A stretch of 64,000 bases of DNA, taken from contig CP126124.1 of NCBI GenBank assembly GCA_030123545.1, positions 558,001-622,000 of the forward strand, written 5' to 3'. This DNA is from Burkholderiaceae bacterium. Lineage in GTDB: Bacteria > Pseudomonadota > Gammaproteobacteria > Burkholderiales > Burkholderiaceae_C. This document shows positions 23,200 to 31,983 of the stretch, one piece after another; the stretch's first letter is position 1, and every line of letters starts with the position of its first letter. A program made the position numbers and the translations under genes. The notes below the pieces were generated by a model. The model did not search any database. It saw only the letters and a list, made by a program, of their open reading frames with translations, and was not told the DNA's origin.

Positions 23200-23691
23200 C
23201 TACTTCCCCGCCGCCCCGCGCAGCAGCCCTGCCATCTGCGCGGCGGCGATCGCATGGCCAGCCGCGGCCGCCTTGCTGATCCACATCAGCGCCAGGTTCT
23301 CGTCCTGCTCCACGCCTTCACCGGCGGCATAACAGCGGCCCAGCCACTGCATCGCGTCCGCGTGGCCCTGCGCGGCAGCGAGCTGCCACCAGTAGACCGC
23401 GGTCTTCATCTCGCCGATCCGGTGGAACACCGCGCCCAGTTCCGCCTGCGCGTCCGCATCGCCGGCGTCGGCTTCGATCAGCAGCGCCGTCTCGGCCGCG
23501 GACAGCGGCGCGCGCATGAGCGGCAGTACGTCGCGCGCGTCGAGCAAGGTCCGCCCCCCTCCCGCTCCGGCACTCGCCGATCCGTCCTCGGCCTTGCGCA
23601 GCGCACCGTCCGAGATGCGGCGCCAGAGCGTGCGCTTGGAAAGGCCCGTGACGACGATCGCGGTGTCGAGGCTGATGAGGTCGGTGGTCAT
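23200..23691 (-). CDS. Sel1-repeat protein with N-terminal helix-turn-helix
   Basis: A 163-residue protein. Residues ~1-40 (DTAIVVTGLSKRTLWRRISD) resemble a helix-turn-helix DNA-binding segment. The C-terminal half has tandem Sel1-like repeats (AVYWWQLAAAQGHADAMQWL; LALMWISKAAAAGHAIAAAQ), which mediate protein contacts. It could be a regulator or adaptor; no partner is evident, although pilA is divergent from it. The ATG at 23691 is preferred over one at 23715. Function is not known. Confidence 0.7.
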   Translation of the reverse strand: MTTDLISLDTAIVVTGLSKRTLWRRISDGALRKAEDGSASAGAGGGRTLLDARDVLPLMRAPLSAAETALLIEADAGDADAQAELGAVFHRIGEMKTAVYWWQLAAAQGHADAMQWLGRCYAAGEGVEQDENLALMWISKAAAAGHAIAAAQMAGLLRGAAGK

Positions 23692-23835
23692 CGCGAAATA
23701 GTACCAGCGCGGCACGGCGGCAGTCGTGCCGTTGGCACGGTGTGCCGCGTGCCAGCGCGAGCGTCGGGGCCGCGTGCCGCAGGCGATTCGCCAACTCCTT
23801 CACGCTTTGGCGGGTGTATCAACCTGCAACGGCCC

Positions 23836-23851
23836 TGGCACGGTAACTGCA
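23836..23851 (+). promoter_or_regulatory. Sigma-54 promoter of pilA
   Basis: The sequence TGGCACGGTAACTGCA has the invariant GG and GC with exactly ten bases between them, matching the -24/-12 consensus. It lies 59 bases before the pilA start, so transcription would begin near 23862. PilR-dependent sigma-54 control of pilA is established in Pseudomonas and others. rpoN itself is at the right end of this window. Confidence 0.85.
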
Positions 23852-23909
23852 ACTACTGGAGCGTACCGGGGGAGGCCCGGGCACCCCAACCCACTTTAGG
23901 AGTCACTCA

Positions 23910-24356
23910 ATGAAGCAATTCAAGCAAATGCGTCGTTCCGCCCAGCGCGGCTTCACGCTGATCGAACTGATGATCGTGGTCGCGATCATCGGCATCTTGG
24001 CGGCCGTGGCGCTGCCGGCTTACCGCGACTACACGGTGCGGGCGAAAGTCAGTGAGCTGATTCTGGCTGCCTCGTCTGCCAAGACGTCCATTGCCGAATA
24101 CGTGAACACGAACGGCGTGATGCCCGCCGCCGGCTCGATCAGCATTGAAGGACAAACTTCGACGTATGTCGCTAGCGTCGCTTATACAGATACTGATGCC
24201 TCAACGGGGATGGTCACCGTCACCGCGAGCGGCGCAGAAGTCGCAATGGCCGGCGGAACCATTACCCTAACCGGTGTTGCAAGTAACGGTCAGGTGGTTT
24301 GGACGTGCGGCGGCACGATTCTCGCCAAGTATCGTCCGTCGAGCTGCCAGGGCTGA
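23910..24356 (+). CDS. pilA: Type IV major pilin
   Basis: A 148-residue type IVa prepilin. The basic leader ends at SAQRG and is cleaved before [20 protein letters not shown], with Glu5 present. The C-terminal disulfide loop runs [14 protein letters not shown], just before the end. The mid-region is Thr/Ser/Ala-rich and lower in GC than its neighbours, as usual for variable pilins. It has a sigma-54 promoter upstream, a TAGGAG ribosome-binding site, a terminator downstream, and a glycosylation ligase gene next to it, so the pilin is likely O-glycosylated on a Ser or Thr. Confidence 0.96.
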   Translation: MKQFKQMRRSAQRGFTLIELMIVVAIIGILAAVALPAYRDYTVRAKVSELILAASSAKTSIAEYVNTNGVMPAAGSISIEGQTSTYVASVAYTDTDASTGMVTVTASGAEVAMAGGTITLTGVASNGQVVWTCGGTILAKYRPSSCQG

Positions 24357-24417
24357 CGGCAGATCCAAACCATCGAGCAATAGAGCGATTCGCTAGGGGA
24401 ATCGCTCTGGGAGGAGT

Positions 24418-24439
24418 GGCCCCCGTGCGGGGCCTTTTT
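24418..24439 (+). terminator. Intrinsic terminator after pilA
   Basis: The stem GGCCCC/GGGGCC is followed by five T residues. A second stem (AGAGCGATT/AATCGCTCT, 24382-24408) precedes it. An 11-base string CCATCGAGCAA occurs both before and after these stems (near 24370 and 24460). Confidence 0.8.
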
Positions 24440-24474
24440 CCTTGGGCAGCGCAAGTCCAACCATCGAGCAAACC

Positions 24475-26313
24475 ATGCTGCAAGCCGTGTCCATCGTCGC
24501 CCCTGCGCAGAAGTCGCTTGCCGCGCCCAGGCCCGAGCGCGCCGGCTCACTGCTGACGCGCGACTTCGAGCTGCCGTTCGAGCCCTGGTGGGTGCTGTGG
24601 GTCGTGGCGCTCGCCGGCGCCTGGGTGCTGCCGACCCATTTCATTCCCTGGCGCGCGTTCCACGCCGACCTGCTGATGGCGTTGGCACTGCTGCCGGCGG
24701 CGTTCTGGATCGTGTTGCGCCGCGCCGAGCCGCTGCCGGTACATCCGAGCGCCGTCGTCGCGCTTTGCGTCGCGTTCGTTCCGGCGCTGCAGCATGCGGC
24801 CGGCATCATCGTGTTTGCGGGCGACGCGTGGATCAGCGGCCTCTACCTGTTCGGCTTTGCGCTTGCGCTGCTCGTCGGTGCGCGCTGCGAGCAGCAGCGC
24901 GCGGGTGTGCTCGGCAACGCGCTGTTCGCGGCGATCGGCGTCGCGGCGCTGCTATCCACCGGGCTTGCGCTGTACGACTGGCTGCATATGTCTGGCCTGG
25001 GCCTGCTAGTGCTGAAGTTTCCAATGGAGGGCGTGCGTCCCGGCGGCAATCTGGGTCAGGCGAACCATCTGGCGACGCTGCTGGTCTGGGGGCTGATCGC
25101 ACTGTGGTGGGGCCACCTGAACGGGCGCTGCCGCGGTTGGATCGCTGTGGCCGGCGCGGCGTTCGTCATGCTGGGCGTCGCGGCGACGCGCTCGCGCACT
25201 GGCTGGCTCGAAGTCGCGCTGCTCGGCGTGGCGGCGCTGATCTATCGCCGGCCGCTGGAAACGCGGCGCCAGGCAAAGGCGCTGATCGGTCTGGGCGTCT
25301 ACTTCATTGTGCTGAACCTGGCCTGGGGAGCGATCAGCCATGCGCTGCTGGTCGATGCCGGCCGCAGTGCGGCAAGCACGGTGTCGGCCGGTCTGCGCCC
25401 CACGGTGTGGCGCATGTTCATCGAGGCGATCGGGCAGCGGCCCTGGGCCGGCTGGGGCTGGACGCAGCAGGCGAGCGCGCATTACGCGCTGGCGCTGCAG
25501 TTCCCGCGGCTCGACTACAGCTTCTCGAGCGCGCACAACCTGGTGCTGGACCTGCTGGTGCAGAACGGCATCTTGCTCGGCGCGCTGCTGGTGTCGGCGC
25601 TTGGGGCTTGGTTCGTGACGAAGGCACTGCGGGTGGCCACGGCGCAGGGCTGCCTGCTGTTGCTCGCGATTGGCACGCTCGGGCTGCACGCAATGCTCGA
25701 ATTTCCGCAGGAATACGCGTACTTCCTGCTGCCGGCCGGGCTGATGATGGGCGCGCTCGACCAGATGCTGCCATTCGGACCGTGGTGGCCGCGTTGGACG
25801 CTGAGCCGCCGGGCCGGTGCCGCGCTGCTATTCCTCGCGACCGTGCTGGTCGGCTGGGTCGCGGTCGAATACAACCTGGCCGAGCGTAGCCTGGAGCGGG
25901 TGCGCTTCGAGCGCGCGCATGTCGGCCCGTCGCGCAACAGCCGCGCGCCGGACCTGGTGATGCTGACGCAGTTGCGTGCGCAGTTGACCCTGCTGCGCGT
26001 GCACCCCAAACCCGGCATGACGCCGCAGCAGCTCGACGCGATGCAGCGGGTGGTGCAGCGCTACCCGGCGAATGCCGGCGAGATGCTGTACGCGGTTGCG
26101 GCTGGGCTGAATGGCCGCCCGCAGGACGCGCGCGACGCGCTGGCGCGGCTGTGCCTGATGAGTCCGGCTGCCGCTTGCGACTCTGCGCTCAACAATTGGC
26201 GCATGATCGCGACGATCAGCCCGGTGCTGAAGAAGGTCAAGGTGCCCGACGAGGCGGCGATGGCGCGGCCGCGGCCGCCACGGCCGACTCCTGTCAGTCC
26301 GCATACTCCCTAA
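24475..26313 (+). CDS. PglL/TfpO-type pilin O-glycosylation ligase
   Basis: A 612-residue polytopic inner-membrane protein with about ten to twelve membrane helices. It contains the PglL_A-type motif RPGGNLGQANHLATLL in a periplasmic loop and a Wzy_C-like region (WAGWGWTQQASAHYAL..SAHNLVLDLL). Such enzymes transfer a lipid-linked oligosaccharide en bloc to pilin. The adjacent pilA indicates the target, as for tfpO in Pseudomonas. The C-terminal ~100 residues are periplasmic or cytoplasmic and proline-rich at the end. The ATG at 24475 is preferred over a TTG at 24442. An O-antigen ligase role is the main alternative. Confidence 0.88.
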   Translation: MLQAVSIVAPAQKSLAAPRPERAGSLLTRDFELPFEPWWVLWVVALAGAWVLPTHFIPWRAFHADLLMALALLPAAFWIVLRRAEPLPVHPSAVVALCVAFVPALQHAAGIIVFAGDAWISGLYLFGFALALLVGARCEQQRAGVLGNALFAAIGVAALLSTGLALYDWLHMSGLGLLVLKFPMEGVRPGGNLGQANHLATLLVWGLIALWWGHLNGRCRGWIAVAGAAFVMLGVAATRSRTGWLEVALLGVAALIYRRPLETRRQAKALIGLGVYFIVLNLAWGAISHALLVDAGRSAASTVSAGLRPTVWRMFIEAIGQRPWAGWGWTQQASAHYALALQFPRLDYSFSSAHNLVLDLLVQNGILLGALLVSALGAWFVTKALRVATAQGCLLLLAIGTLGLHAMLEFPQEYAYFLLPAGLMMGALDQMLPFGPWWPRWTLSRRAGAALLFLATVLVGWVAVEYNLAERSLERVRFERAHVGPSRNSRAPDLVMLTQLRAQLTLLRVHPKPGMTPQQLDAMQRVVQRYPANAGEMLYAVAAGLNGRPQDARDALARLCLMSPAAACDSALNNWRMIATISPVLKKVKVPDEAAMARPRPPRPTPVSPHTP

Positions 26314-26369
26314 CGTTCGTCGTCTGCCAGCCGAACGGTCGGCGCGCCGGCTTGAGGGGTAATCGGTTC

Positions 26370-26434
26370 GCTATTGTCCTGATAGCTGACGGTGACGCTT
26401 GCACAGGGGCTACGGCCTGTTTTCTTGTAGATCA
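26370..26434 (+). repeat. Family C repeat, intergenic copy 3
   Basis: It aligns full length with the copy at 6227: GCTATTGTCCTGATAGC, 20 bases, then GGGCTACGGCCTGTTTTC. It lies upstream of the ParDE locus. The region 26314-26671 otherwise holds only a short BrnA-tail fragment and the ParDE promoter. Confidence 0.75.
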
Positions 26435-26506
26435 CGCACCGGTGCTGAGGCCGTTTTCGATGGGGTGACGGTGGAAATCGATGGCCGACGCAGACAGTAC
26501 GGCGAA

Positions 26507-26541
26507 ACGCGCATGGCGGAGGGGCTCCACAAGGTGCCGCG
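26507..26541 (+). pseudogene. Short BrnA 3'-end fragment
   Basis: About 35 bases (ACGCGCATGGCGGAG and following, to AAGGTG) match the last codons of the BrnA remnants at 27314 and 28471. The rest of the gene is absent. Confidence 0.45.
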
Positions 26542-26610
26542 AAGGCCGGGCGGCGTGCGCGCAGGCCATGGCACGGATCGACGCGCTCGCAATCCCCGTG
26601 AAAGGACAAT

Positions 26611-26644
26611 TTGCCGTTTGTGTAGGCATGCCATAAAATGGCAT
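26611..26644 (+). promoter_or_regulatory. ParDE promoter and operator
   Basis: A -35 TTGCCG (26611-26616), 17 bases, then a -10 TAAAAT (26634-26639). Overlapping the -10 is a perfect dyad, ATGCCAT-AAA-ATGGCAT (26628-26644). This is the layout expected of an antitoxin-autorepressed operon. Confidence 0.75.
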
Positions 26645-26671
26645 TAATTGGCAAAACCAGGAACTTTCACC

Positions 26672-26947
26672 ATGTCGCTCAACATCTCATTGCCCGCCGA
26701 ACTCGAAAACCGCGTGCGAGACCATGTTGCCTCTGGCATGTACGGCTCCGCGAGCGAGGTCATTCGCGAGGCACTGCGCCTGTTTGAAACCTATCAGGCC
26801 GTACAGGCCACCCGTTTGGCTTCACTGAAAGCGGACATCGCGCAAGGCGTGGCCGATGTTCATGCTGGCCGAGTCAGTGCAATGGACGTGACGGCGATCA
26901 AGGCACAGGGGCGGGCTGTATTGCGGTCCAAAACAGGCGCCGCCTGA
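26672..26947 (+). CDS. parD: ParD-family antitoxin
   Basis: A 91-residue ribbon-helix-helix antitoxin. The N-terminus MSLNISLPAELENRVRDHVA and the helix YGSASEVIREALRLFE are typical of the ParD/CopG type, and the C-terminal tail would bind the toxin. It should repress its own operon through the dyad at the -10. The ATG at 26672 fits the family; a TTG at 26648 is also in frame. It overlaps parE by TGATG. Confidence 0.92.
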   Translation: MSLNISLPAELENRVRDHVASGMYGSASEVIREALRLFETYQAVQATRLASLKADIAQGVADVHAGRVSAMDVTAIKAQGRAVLRSKTGAA

Positions 26948-27240
26948 TGGCTCGCATCGCGCTCACACGGAGCGCGCAGACCGATTTGCTGGAGGCTTGG
27001 CTGTATATCGCCGAGGAAAACCAGCAAGCGGCCGACCGTATGTTGGACACCATCGATGAAGAGACTCGTACGCTTCTGCTTCAACCGCTGATGGGCCGGG
27101 CGCGTCCGGAATTGGCCGATGGTGTACGCAGCTGGCCTACTTCAACGCCTTACATCCTGTTCTATCTGGCAGATGATGAAGGCATTACGGTGCTGCGTGT
27201 CTTGCATCACGCCCGGGATATCCGGCAAGTCGTCTTTTGA
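26947..27240 (+). CDS. parE: ParE-family toxin
   Basis: A 97-residue RelE/ParE-superfamily toxin. ParE members poison DNA gyrase. The sequence starts MARIALTRSAQTDLLEAWLY, has PLMGRARPELADGVRSWP and ends with the family string ITVLRVLHHARDIRQVVF. All parts are present, so the pair looks functional. The start overlaps the parD stop by one base. Confidence 0.92.
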   Translation: MARIALTRSAQTDLLEAWLYIAEENQQAADRMLDTIDEETRTLLLQPLMGRARPELADGVRSWPTSTPYILFYLADDEGITVLRVLHHARDIRQVVF

Positions 27241-27313
27241 CGGCAAACTGTCCTGTCGGGCGGTAGCAGTCTTCAATTTTTAGCAGCGCGAAGGCTGGGC
27301 CGTCCGCGCTCGG

Positions 27314-27457
27314 GTGAACAAGGGCGGACGGCCGGTGTCGCCGAACCCGCGCAAGCTGATCTCGCTGCGCCTGCCCGCCGACGTGATCGAGCGCTGGAAG
27401 GCGACGGGCCCGGGCTGGCAGACGCGCATGGCGGAGCGGCTCAGCAAGGTGAGGTGA
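27314..27457 (+). pseudogene. BrnA antitoxin remnant (C-terminal part)
   Basis: Forty-seven codons from a GTG encode GGRPVSPNPRKLISLRLPAD and then VIERWKATGPGWQTRMAERL. This is the ribbon-helix-helix and C-terminal part of a BrnA-type antitoxin. The N-terminal ~40 residues and the BrnT toxin are absent. A second, more degraded copy of its 3' half lies at 28471-28560. Confidence 0.7.
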
Positions 27458-27460
27458 CCC

Positions 27461-27510
27461 CGTCACAGCACGCGTACTCGACCGGCGATGCGCCTGCTTT
27501 CTTGTAAATC
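27461..27510 (+). repeat. Family C repeat, partial intergenic copy 4
   Basis: Only the right-hand part is convincing: GCGCCTGCTTTCTTGTAAAT matches the copies at 26370 and 28287. It lies upstream of the HigBA locus. Confidence 0.55.
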
Positions 27511-27553
27511 GCGTGCCGGCGGCAGCCCGCGCCGCAAACGAGTGGTCGCAGTG

Positions 27554-27572
27554 TACGCCATTGGCGTATAAA
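27554..27572 (+). promoter_or_regulatory. HigBA operator over the -10 element
   Basis: A dyad, TACGCC-ATT-GGCGTA (27554-27568), runs into TATAAA (27567-27572). The overlap with the -10 fits autorepression by the HigA-type antitoxin encoded downstream. Confidence 0.6.
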
Positions 27573-27581
27573 ATGCTTCCC

Positions 27582-27893
27582 ATGGAGTTCGTCGAAACCC
27601 CGACCTTTACCCGCATGGTGACGGCGCTACTGTCCGATGATGAGTACAGGGAGATGCAAAACGAGTTGGCGGAAGACCCGGAACGCGGCGATCTCATCAA
27701 GGGCGGCGGCGGTATCCGCAAACTGCGCCATGCCATGCAGGGGCGGGGCAAGAGCGGCGGAGTTCGGGTGATTTACTACTGAATCAAGGACGACCATCAG
27801 ATTTACATGCTGGTCGTGTATCCGAAGTCGAAAAAAGACGATCTGACCGACAAGGAAATCGCCGTTTTGCGCGAATTCGTGAAGGAGCTATGA
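27582..27893 (+). pseudogene. higB: HigB/RelE-type toxin interrupted by in-frame stop
   Basis: The frame encodes MEFVETPTFTRMVTALL up to GGVRVIYY, then TGA at 27780-27782, then continues in the same frame with IKDDHQIYMLVVYPKSKKDD to EFVKEL and a second stop. Homologues have a tryptophan at this point (YYW), so a single TGG-to-TGA change explains the break. The lost 36 residues hold the last beta strands of the RelE fold, so the truncated 66-residue product is probably inactive. The real end overlaps the higA start by ATGA. Confidence 0.85.
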
Positions 27894-28186
27894 GCATGGA
27901 AAAGACACTGTTTGATGATCTGGTGCAGAGCCTGAAAGAAGCCAAGGCCATCTCCAAAGGCAAGGCCCAGGCTTCGCGCCGTTTCGAGATCGTGCCGCCC
28001 GACGTCAAGGCCGTGCGGGAGCAGATCGGGCTGTCGCAGAGCGAGTTCGCGCGTTTGATGCGGGTGAGCATCAAGACGCTGCAAAACTGGGAGCAGCACC
28101 GCCGCAACCCGACCGGGCCTGCTGCCGCGCTGCTCAAGATCGTCTCGGCGGCGCCCAAGGTAGCGCTCGAATCGCTGCACGGCTGA
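27890..28186 (+). CDS. higA: HigA-type helix-turn-helix antitoxin
   Basis: A 98-residue XRE-type antitoxin. The C-terminal HTH is intact (VREQIGLSQSEFARLMRVSI, KTLQNWEQHRRNPTGPAAAL). It pairs with the broken higB upstream and probably still represses the operon through the dyad at 27554-27568. Because the toxin is interrupted, this may now act as an antitoxin-only regulator or as a neutraliser of related toxins encoded elsewhere. Confidence 0.9.
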   Translation: MSMEKTLFDDLVQSLKEAKAISKGKAQASRRFEIVPPDVKAVREQIGLSQSEFARLMRVSIKTLQNWEQHRRNPTGPAAALLKIVSAAPKVALESLHG

Positions 28187-28286
28187 TTTCGATGGACCGC
28201 TAGCCGAAGTGAACATCGCGGCTGCCGTGGCGCCGCGCGACGGTCGGGCCACGAACGGCCGCATCGAGTTCGGGGGCAAACCGATT

Positions 28287-28351
28287 GCTCTTACTTTAAT
28301 AGCGCACAGTCAAGATTGTTCCTTGGCTGCGGCCTGCTTTCTTGTGAATTT
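28287..28351 (+). repeat. Family C repeat, intergenic copy 5
   Basis: GCTCTTACTTTAATAGC, about 20 bases, then TGGCTGCGGCCTGCTTTC and TTGTGAA. It lies just upstream of the antidote fragment at 28370. Confidence 0.7.
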
Positions 28352-28369
28352 CTCACTGGCAAGTGATTC

Positions 28370-28560
28370 ATGAGCAAAGTCAAGGTCGCGGACCTGCCGA
28401 TTTTCGACACAGCCGACTACCTGCGGAACGAGCAGGCGTGCGCCGAGTACCTGACCGCCGTGCTCGAGGATGCCCGCCGACGTGATCGAGCGCTGGAAGG
28501 CGACCGGCCTCGGCTAGCAGACGCGCATGGCGGAGCGGCTGGGCAAGGTGGGGCGAATAG
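28370..28560 (+). pseudogene. Antidote N-terminal fragment fused to BrnA tail
   Basis: From the ATG at 28370 the first ~34 codons (MSKVKVADLPIFDTADYLRN, EQACAEYLTAVLED) match the N-terminus of HI1420-type antidotes. At about 28471 the sequence switches, out of frame, to a copy of the BrnA 3' end (PADVIERW..) that has its own TGG-to-TAG change. The antidote frame runs on to 28633 as meaningless sequence. This is a chimera of two decayed antitoxin genes. The missing C-terminal half of the antidote resembles the fragment at 22859-23059. Confidence 0.75.
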
Positions 28561-28695
28561 GGCCCGCCGGCGCGCTGAATGGGGATGGCGTTGCCCCGTC
28601 ACGGGAGCTGATGGGATAGCGCATAGGCCCTAGAATCGTTGCGGCGCAGCATGCCGCGCAACCCCTCTTGTCGCGACCGCCGGTCCTTTTTTCCC

Positions 28696-31347
28696 ATGCG
28701 AGAGCAATACCACCCCCAGGAAGTCGAGAAAGCCGCGCAGGCCCGCTGGAGCGCCGCCGACGTGTACCGCGTGCGCGAGGACCCGGCGAAGAAGAAGTTC
28801 TACGCCTGCTCGATGCTGCCCTACCCCAGCGGCAAGCTGCACATGGGCCATGTGCGCAACTACACGATCAACGACATGCTGACGCGCTACCTGCGCATGA
28901 ACGGCCACAACGTGCTGATGCCGATGGGCTGGGACGCGTTCGGCCTGCCGGCCGAGAACGCGGCGCTGAAGAACGGGGTGCCGCCGGCGCGGTGGACCTA
29001 CGACAACATCGCCTACATGAAAAAGCAGATGCAGGCGATGGGACTGGCGATCGACTGGAGCCGCGAGGTCGCGACCTGCGACCCCAGCTACTACAAGTGG
29101 AACCAGTGGCTGTTCCTGAAGATGCTCGAGAAGGGCATCGCCTACCGCAAGACCCAGGTCGTCAATTGGGATCCGGTGGACCGCACCGTGCTGGCGAACG
29201 AGCAGGTGATCGACGGCCGCGGCTGGCGTACCGGCGCGCTGGTCGAAAAGCGCGAGATTCCCGGCTATTACCTGAAGATCACCGACTACGCCGAGGAACT
29301 GCTCGAGCAGGTGCAGACCGGTCTGGCCGGCTGGCCGGAGCGGGTGCGGCTGATGCAGGAGAACTGGATCGGCAAGAGCGAGGGCGTGCGCTTCGCGTTC
29401 ACGCACGACATTCGGGACGACGACGGCGCGCTGATCCAGGACGGGCGCATGTACGTGTTCACCACCCGCGCCGACACCATCATGGGCGTGACCTTCTGCG
29501 CGGTCGCGCCCGAGCATCCGCTGGCCGCGCACGCCGCCCGGACGAACCCTGCGCTCGCGGCCTTCATCGAGGATTGCAGACGAGGCGGCACCACCGAAGC
29601 GGAACTGGCTGCGCGCGAAAAGGAGGGCATGTTCACCGGCCTGCACGTGACCCATCCGCTGGAGGGCGACCCGGTCGAGCTGTGGGTCGGCAACTACGTG
29701 CTGATGAGCTACGGCGACGGCGCGGTGATGGGCGTGCCGGCGCACGACGAGCGCGATTTCGCGTTCGCGAAGAAATACGGTCTGCCGATCAAGCAGGTGA
29801 TCCTGGTCGAAGGCAGGCGCTACGACTACCGGCACTGGCAGGACTGGTACGCCGACAAGGAGAACGGCGTCACCGTCAACTCCGACAGCTACAGCGGGCT
29901 GCCGAGCCGCGAGGCCGTGGACGCGGTGGCTCATGCGCTGACCGTGCGCGGTCTCGGCGAGAAGACCCGTACCTGGCGGCTGCGCGACTGGGGCATCAGC
30001 CGCCAGCGCTACTGGGGCACGCCGATCCCGATCATCCACTGCCCGCAGCACGGCGCGGTGCCGGTGCCGGAACGCGACCTGCCGGTGGTGCTGCCGCAAG
30101 ACTGCGTGCCCGACGGTAGCGGCAATCCGCTGCAAAAGCATGAAGCCTTCCATGCCGGCGTGACCTGTCCGGTGTGCGGTCAGCCGGCCCGGCGCGAAAC
30201 CGACACCATGGACACCTTCGTCGATTCGTCCTGGTACTTCATGCGCTACTGCGACCCGAAGCTGGACACGGCGATGGTCGGCGCCGGCACGCGCTACTGG
30301 ATGCCGATGGACCAGTACATCGGCGGCATCGAGCACGCGATCCTGCACCTGCTGTACGCGCGCTTCTGGACCCGGGTGATGCGCGACCTGGGCTTGGTCG
30401 CGATCGACGAGCCGTTCACGCGGCTGTTGACCCAGGGCATGGTGCTGAACCACATCTATTCGCGCAGGAGCGACACCGGCGCGATCGAATATTTCTGGCC
30501 GAACGACGTGACGCCGATCCTCGACGCCGACGGCAAGCAGGTCGGGGCGCGCCTGAAGCACGCGGTCGGCCAACTCCCCGCCGGCACGCCGATCGACTAT
30601 GAAGGCGTCGGCACCATGAGCAAGAGCAAGAACAACGGCGTCGACCCGCAGGACCTGATCGAAAAGTACGGCGCCGACACCGCGCGGCTGTACACCATGT
30701 TCACCGCGCCGCCGGAAGCCACGCTCGAGTGGAACGACCAGGCGGTCGAAGGCTCGTACCGCTTTCTGCGGCGGCTCTGGGCATTCGCCGCGCGCAAGTC
30801 GGCGGCGCTGGCGGCCGCGCCGCCGGATGCGGCTGCGTACGGGCCGCGCGCGCAGGCGCTGCGCCGCGAGGTGCACGGCCTGCTGCGCCAGGTCGACTAC
30901 GACTACCGGCGCATGCAGTACAACACGGTCGTCTCCGGCGCGATGAAGATGCTGAACGCGGTCGAAGGCTTCGACGGCGACGACTCGGTTGGCGACCGCG
31001 CGGCGCTGGCGGAAACCTTCAGCATCCTGCTGCGCTGCCTGTATCCGGTCGCGCCGCATGTGACCGACGCGCTGTGGGACGAACTCGGCCTCGCGGCGCG
31101 GCACGGCGCGCTGGTCGACGCGCCCTGGCCGCAGGTCGATGCCGCGGCGCTGGAGCAGGACGAGATCGAGCTCGTGCTGCAGGTCAACGGCAAGCGGCGC
31201 GGCGCGATCCGCGTGCCGGCGCAGGCTGACCACGCTGCGATCGAGCGCATCGCTGTCGAGAGCGAGGCGTTCCGGCAGGCGGCGCATGGCGCGCAACCGA
31301 AGAAGGTGATCGTGGTGCCGGGCCGGCTCGTCAATCTCGTCGTCTGA
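28696..31347 (+). CDS. leuS: Leucyl-tRNA synthetase
   Basis: A class I aminoacyl-tRNA synthetase of 883 residues. The HIGH motif is [10 protein letters not shown], the KMSKS motif is [10 protein letters not shown], and the CP1 editing domain includes [20 protein letters not shown]. The ATG at 28696 ([15 protein letters not shown]) matches the family N-terminus; the longer frame from 28639 does not. A TAGAAT at 28631-28636 could be its -10. lptE begins two bases after the stop, so the two are co-transcribed. Confidence 0.98.
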   Translation: MREQYHPQEVEKAAQARWSAADVYRVREDPAKKKFYACSMLPYPSGKLHMGHVRNYTINDMLTRYLRMNGHNVLMPMGWDAFGLPAENAALKNGVPPARWTYDNIAYMKKQMQAMGLAIDWSREVATCDPSYYKWNQWLFLKMLEKGIAYRKTQVVNWDPVDRTVLANEQVIDGRGWRTGALVEKREIPGYYLKITDYAEELLEQVQTGLAGWPERVRLMQENWIGKSEGVRFAFTHDIRDDDGALIQDGRMYVFTTRADTIMGVTFCAVAPEHPLAAHAARTNPALAAFIEDCRRGGTTEAELAAREKEGMFTGLHVTHPLEGDPVELWVGNYVLMSYGDGAVMGVPAHDERDFAFAKKYGLPIKQVILVEGRRYDYRHWQDWYADKENGVTVNSDSYSGLPSREAVDAVAHALTVRGLGEKTRTWRLRDWGISRQRYWGTPIPIIHCPQHGAVPVPERDLPVVLPQDCVPDGSGNPLQKHEAFHAGVTCPVCGQPARRETDTMDTFVDSSWYFMRYCDPKLDTAMVGAGTRYWMPMDQYIGGIEHAILHLLYARFWTRVMRDLGLVAIDEPFTRLLTQGMVLNHIYSRRSDTGAIEYFWPNDVTPILDADGKQVGARLKHAVGQLPAGTPIDYEGVGTMSKSKNNGVDPQDLIEKYGADTARLYTMFTAPPEATLEWNDQAVEGSYRFLRRLWAFAARKSAALAAAPPDAAAYGPRAQALRREVHGLLRQVDYDYRRMQYNTVVSGAMKMLNAVEGFDGDDSVGDRAALAETFSILLRCLYPVAPHVTDALWDELGLAARHGALVDAPWPQVDAAALEQDEIELVLQVNGKRRGAIRVPAQADHAAIERIAVESEAFRQAAHGAQPKKVIVVPGRLVNLVV

Positions 31348-31349
31348 CC

Positions 31350-31841
31350 GTGCGGCGCCGTCTGGTTTTCGCGGTGCCGTGCGCCGCCCTGCTCGCCGGT
31401 TGCGGCTTCAAGCTGCGCCAGGCGCCGGATTTCGCGTTCAGCTCGCTGTACTGCGGGGCCGACACGCCGCTGTCGAACGAGCTCAAGCGCGACCTGACCG
31501 CCAGCGGCAAGGTGCAGGTGTATGGCGACGCGAAGCAGATTGGCGATGCGCAGGTCGTGCTCGACATCCCCGGCGACCAGCGCGAGCGCGTGGTCGTCGC
31601 GCTCAATTCCGCCGGCCAGGTGCGCGAGATCGAACTGCGGCTGCGCGTCACGTTCCGGCTGCGCGACCGCGCCGGCAAGGAGTTGATCCCCGACACCCAG
31701 CTGCTGCAGCGCCGCTACGTGAGCTACAACGCGACCGTGGTGCTGGCCAAGGAGTCCGAGGAGGCGCTGCTGTACCGCGACATGCAGACCGACATCGTGC
31801 AGCAGATCATGCGCCGGCTCGCGGCGGTGAAGGAAATATGA
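31350..31841 (+). CDS. lptE: LPS-assembly lipoprotein LptE
   Basis: LptE plugs the outer-membrane LptD barrel that delivers lipopolysaccharide to the cell surface. The 163-residue lipoprotein starts at a GTG (31350), has the lipobox LLAGC followed by GFKLRQAPDF, and ends YRDMQTDIVQQIMRRLAAVK, all typical. In many betaproteobacteria holA follows directly; here a tandem repeat and an arginine-related module of about 3 kb intervene. Confidence 0.93.
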   Translation: MRRRLVFAVPCAALLAGCGFKLRQAPDFAFSSLYCGADTPLSNELKRDLTASGKVQVYGDAKQIGDAQVVLDIPGDQRERVVVALNSAGQVREIELRLRVTFRLRDRAGKELIPDTQLLQRRYVSYNATVVLAKESEEALLYRDMQTDIVQQIMRRLAAVKEI

Positions 31842-31847
31842 AACCTT

Positions 31848-31955
31848 GCGGGACAGACCGTAGCGCCGAAGGCGCGAAGCTCTGTCCTCAACTGACCAGA
31901 GGCGGGACAGACCGTGGCGCCGAAGGCGCGAAGCTCTGTCCTCGACTGACCAGAG
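31848..31955 (+). repeat. Two tandem 54-bp hairpin repeats
   Basis: Units 31848-31901 and 31902-31955 differ at two positions. Each contains GGACAGA..TCTGTCC as an outer stem and CGCC-GAA-GGCG as an inner stem, like REP-type elements. They begin six bases after the lptE stop. Confidence 0.9.
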
Positions 31956-31983
31956 CGAAATCCTGAGCCATCCGGCCTGACCC

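Noticed and set aside
27780..27782. TGA in higB read as selenocysteine
   Set aside because: Homologues have Trp, no SECIS-like hairpin is evident and RelE toxins are not selenoproteins.
26370..28351. Integron-like cassette array with recombination sites near each TA locus
   Set aside because: The repeated CCTGCTTTCTTGT segments align to the family C repeat found across the window, and no integrase or attC core (RYYYAAC/GTTRRRY) pair is present.
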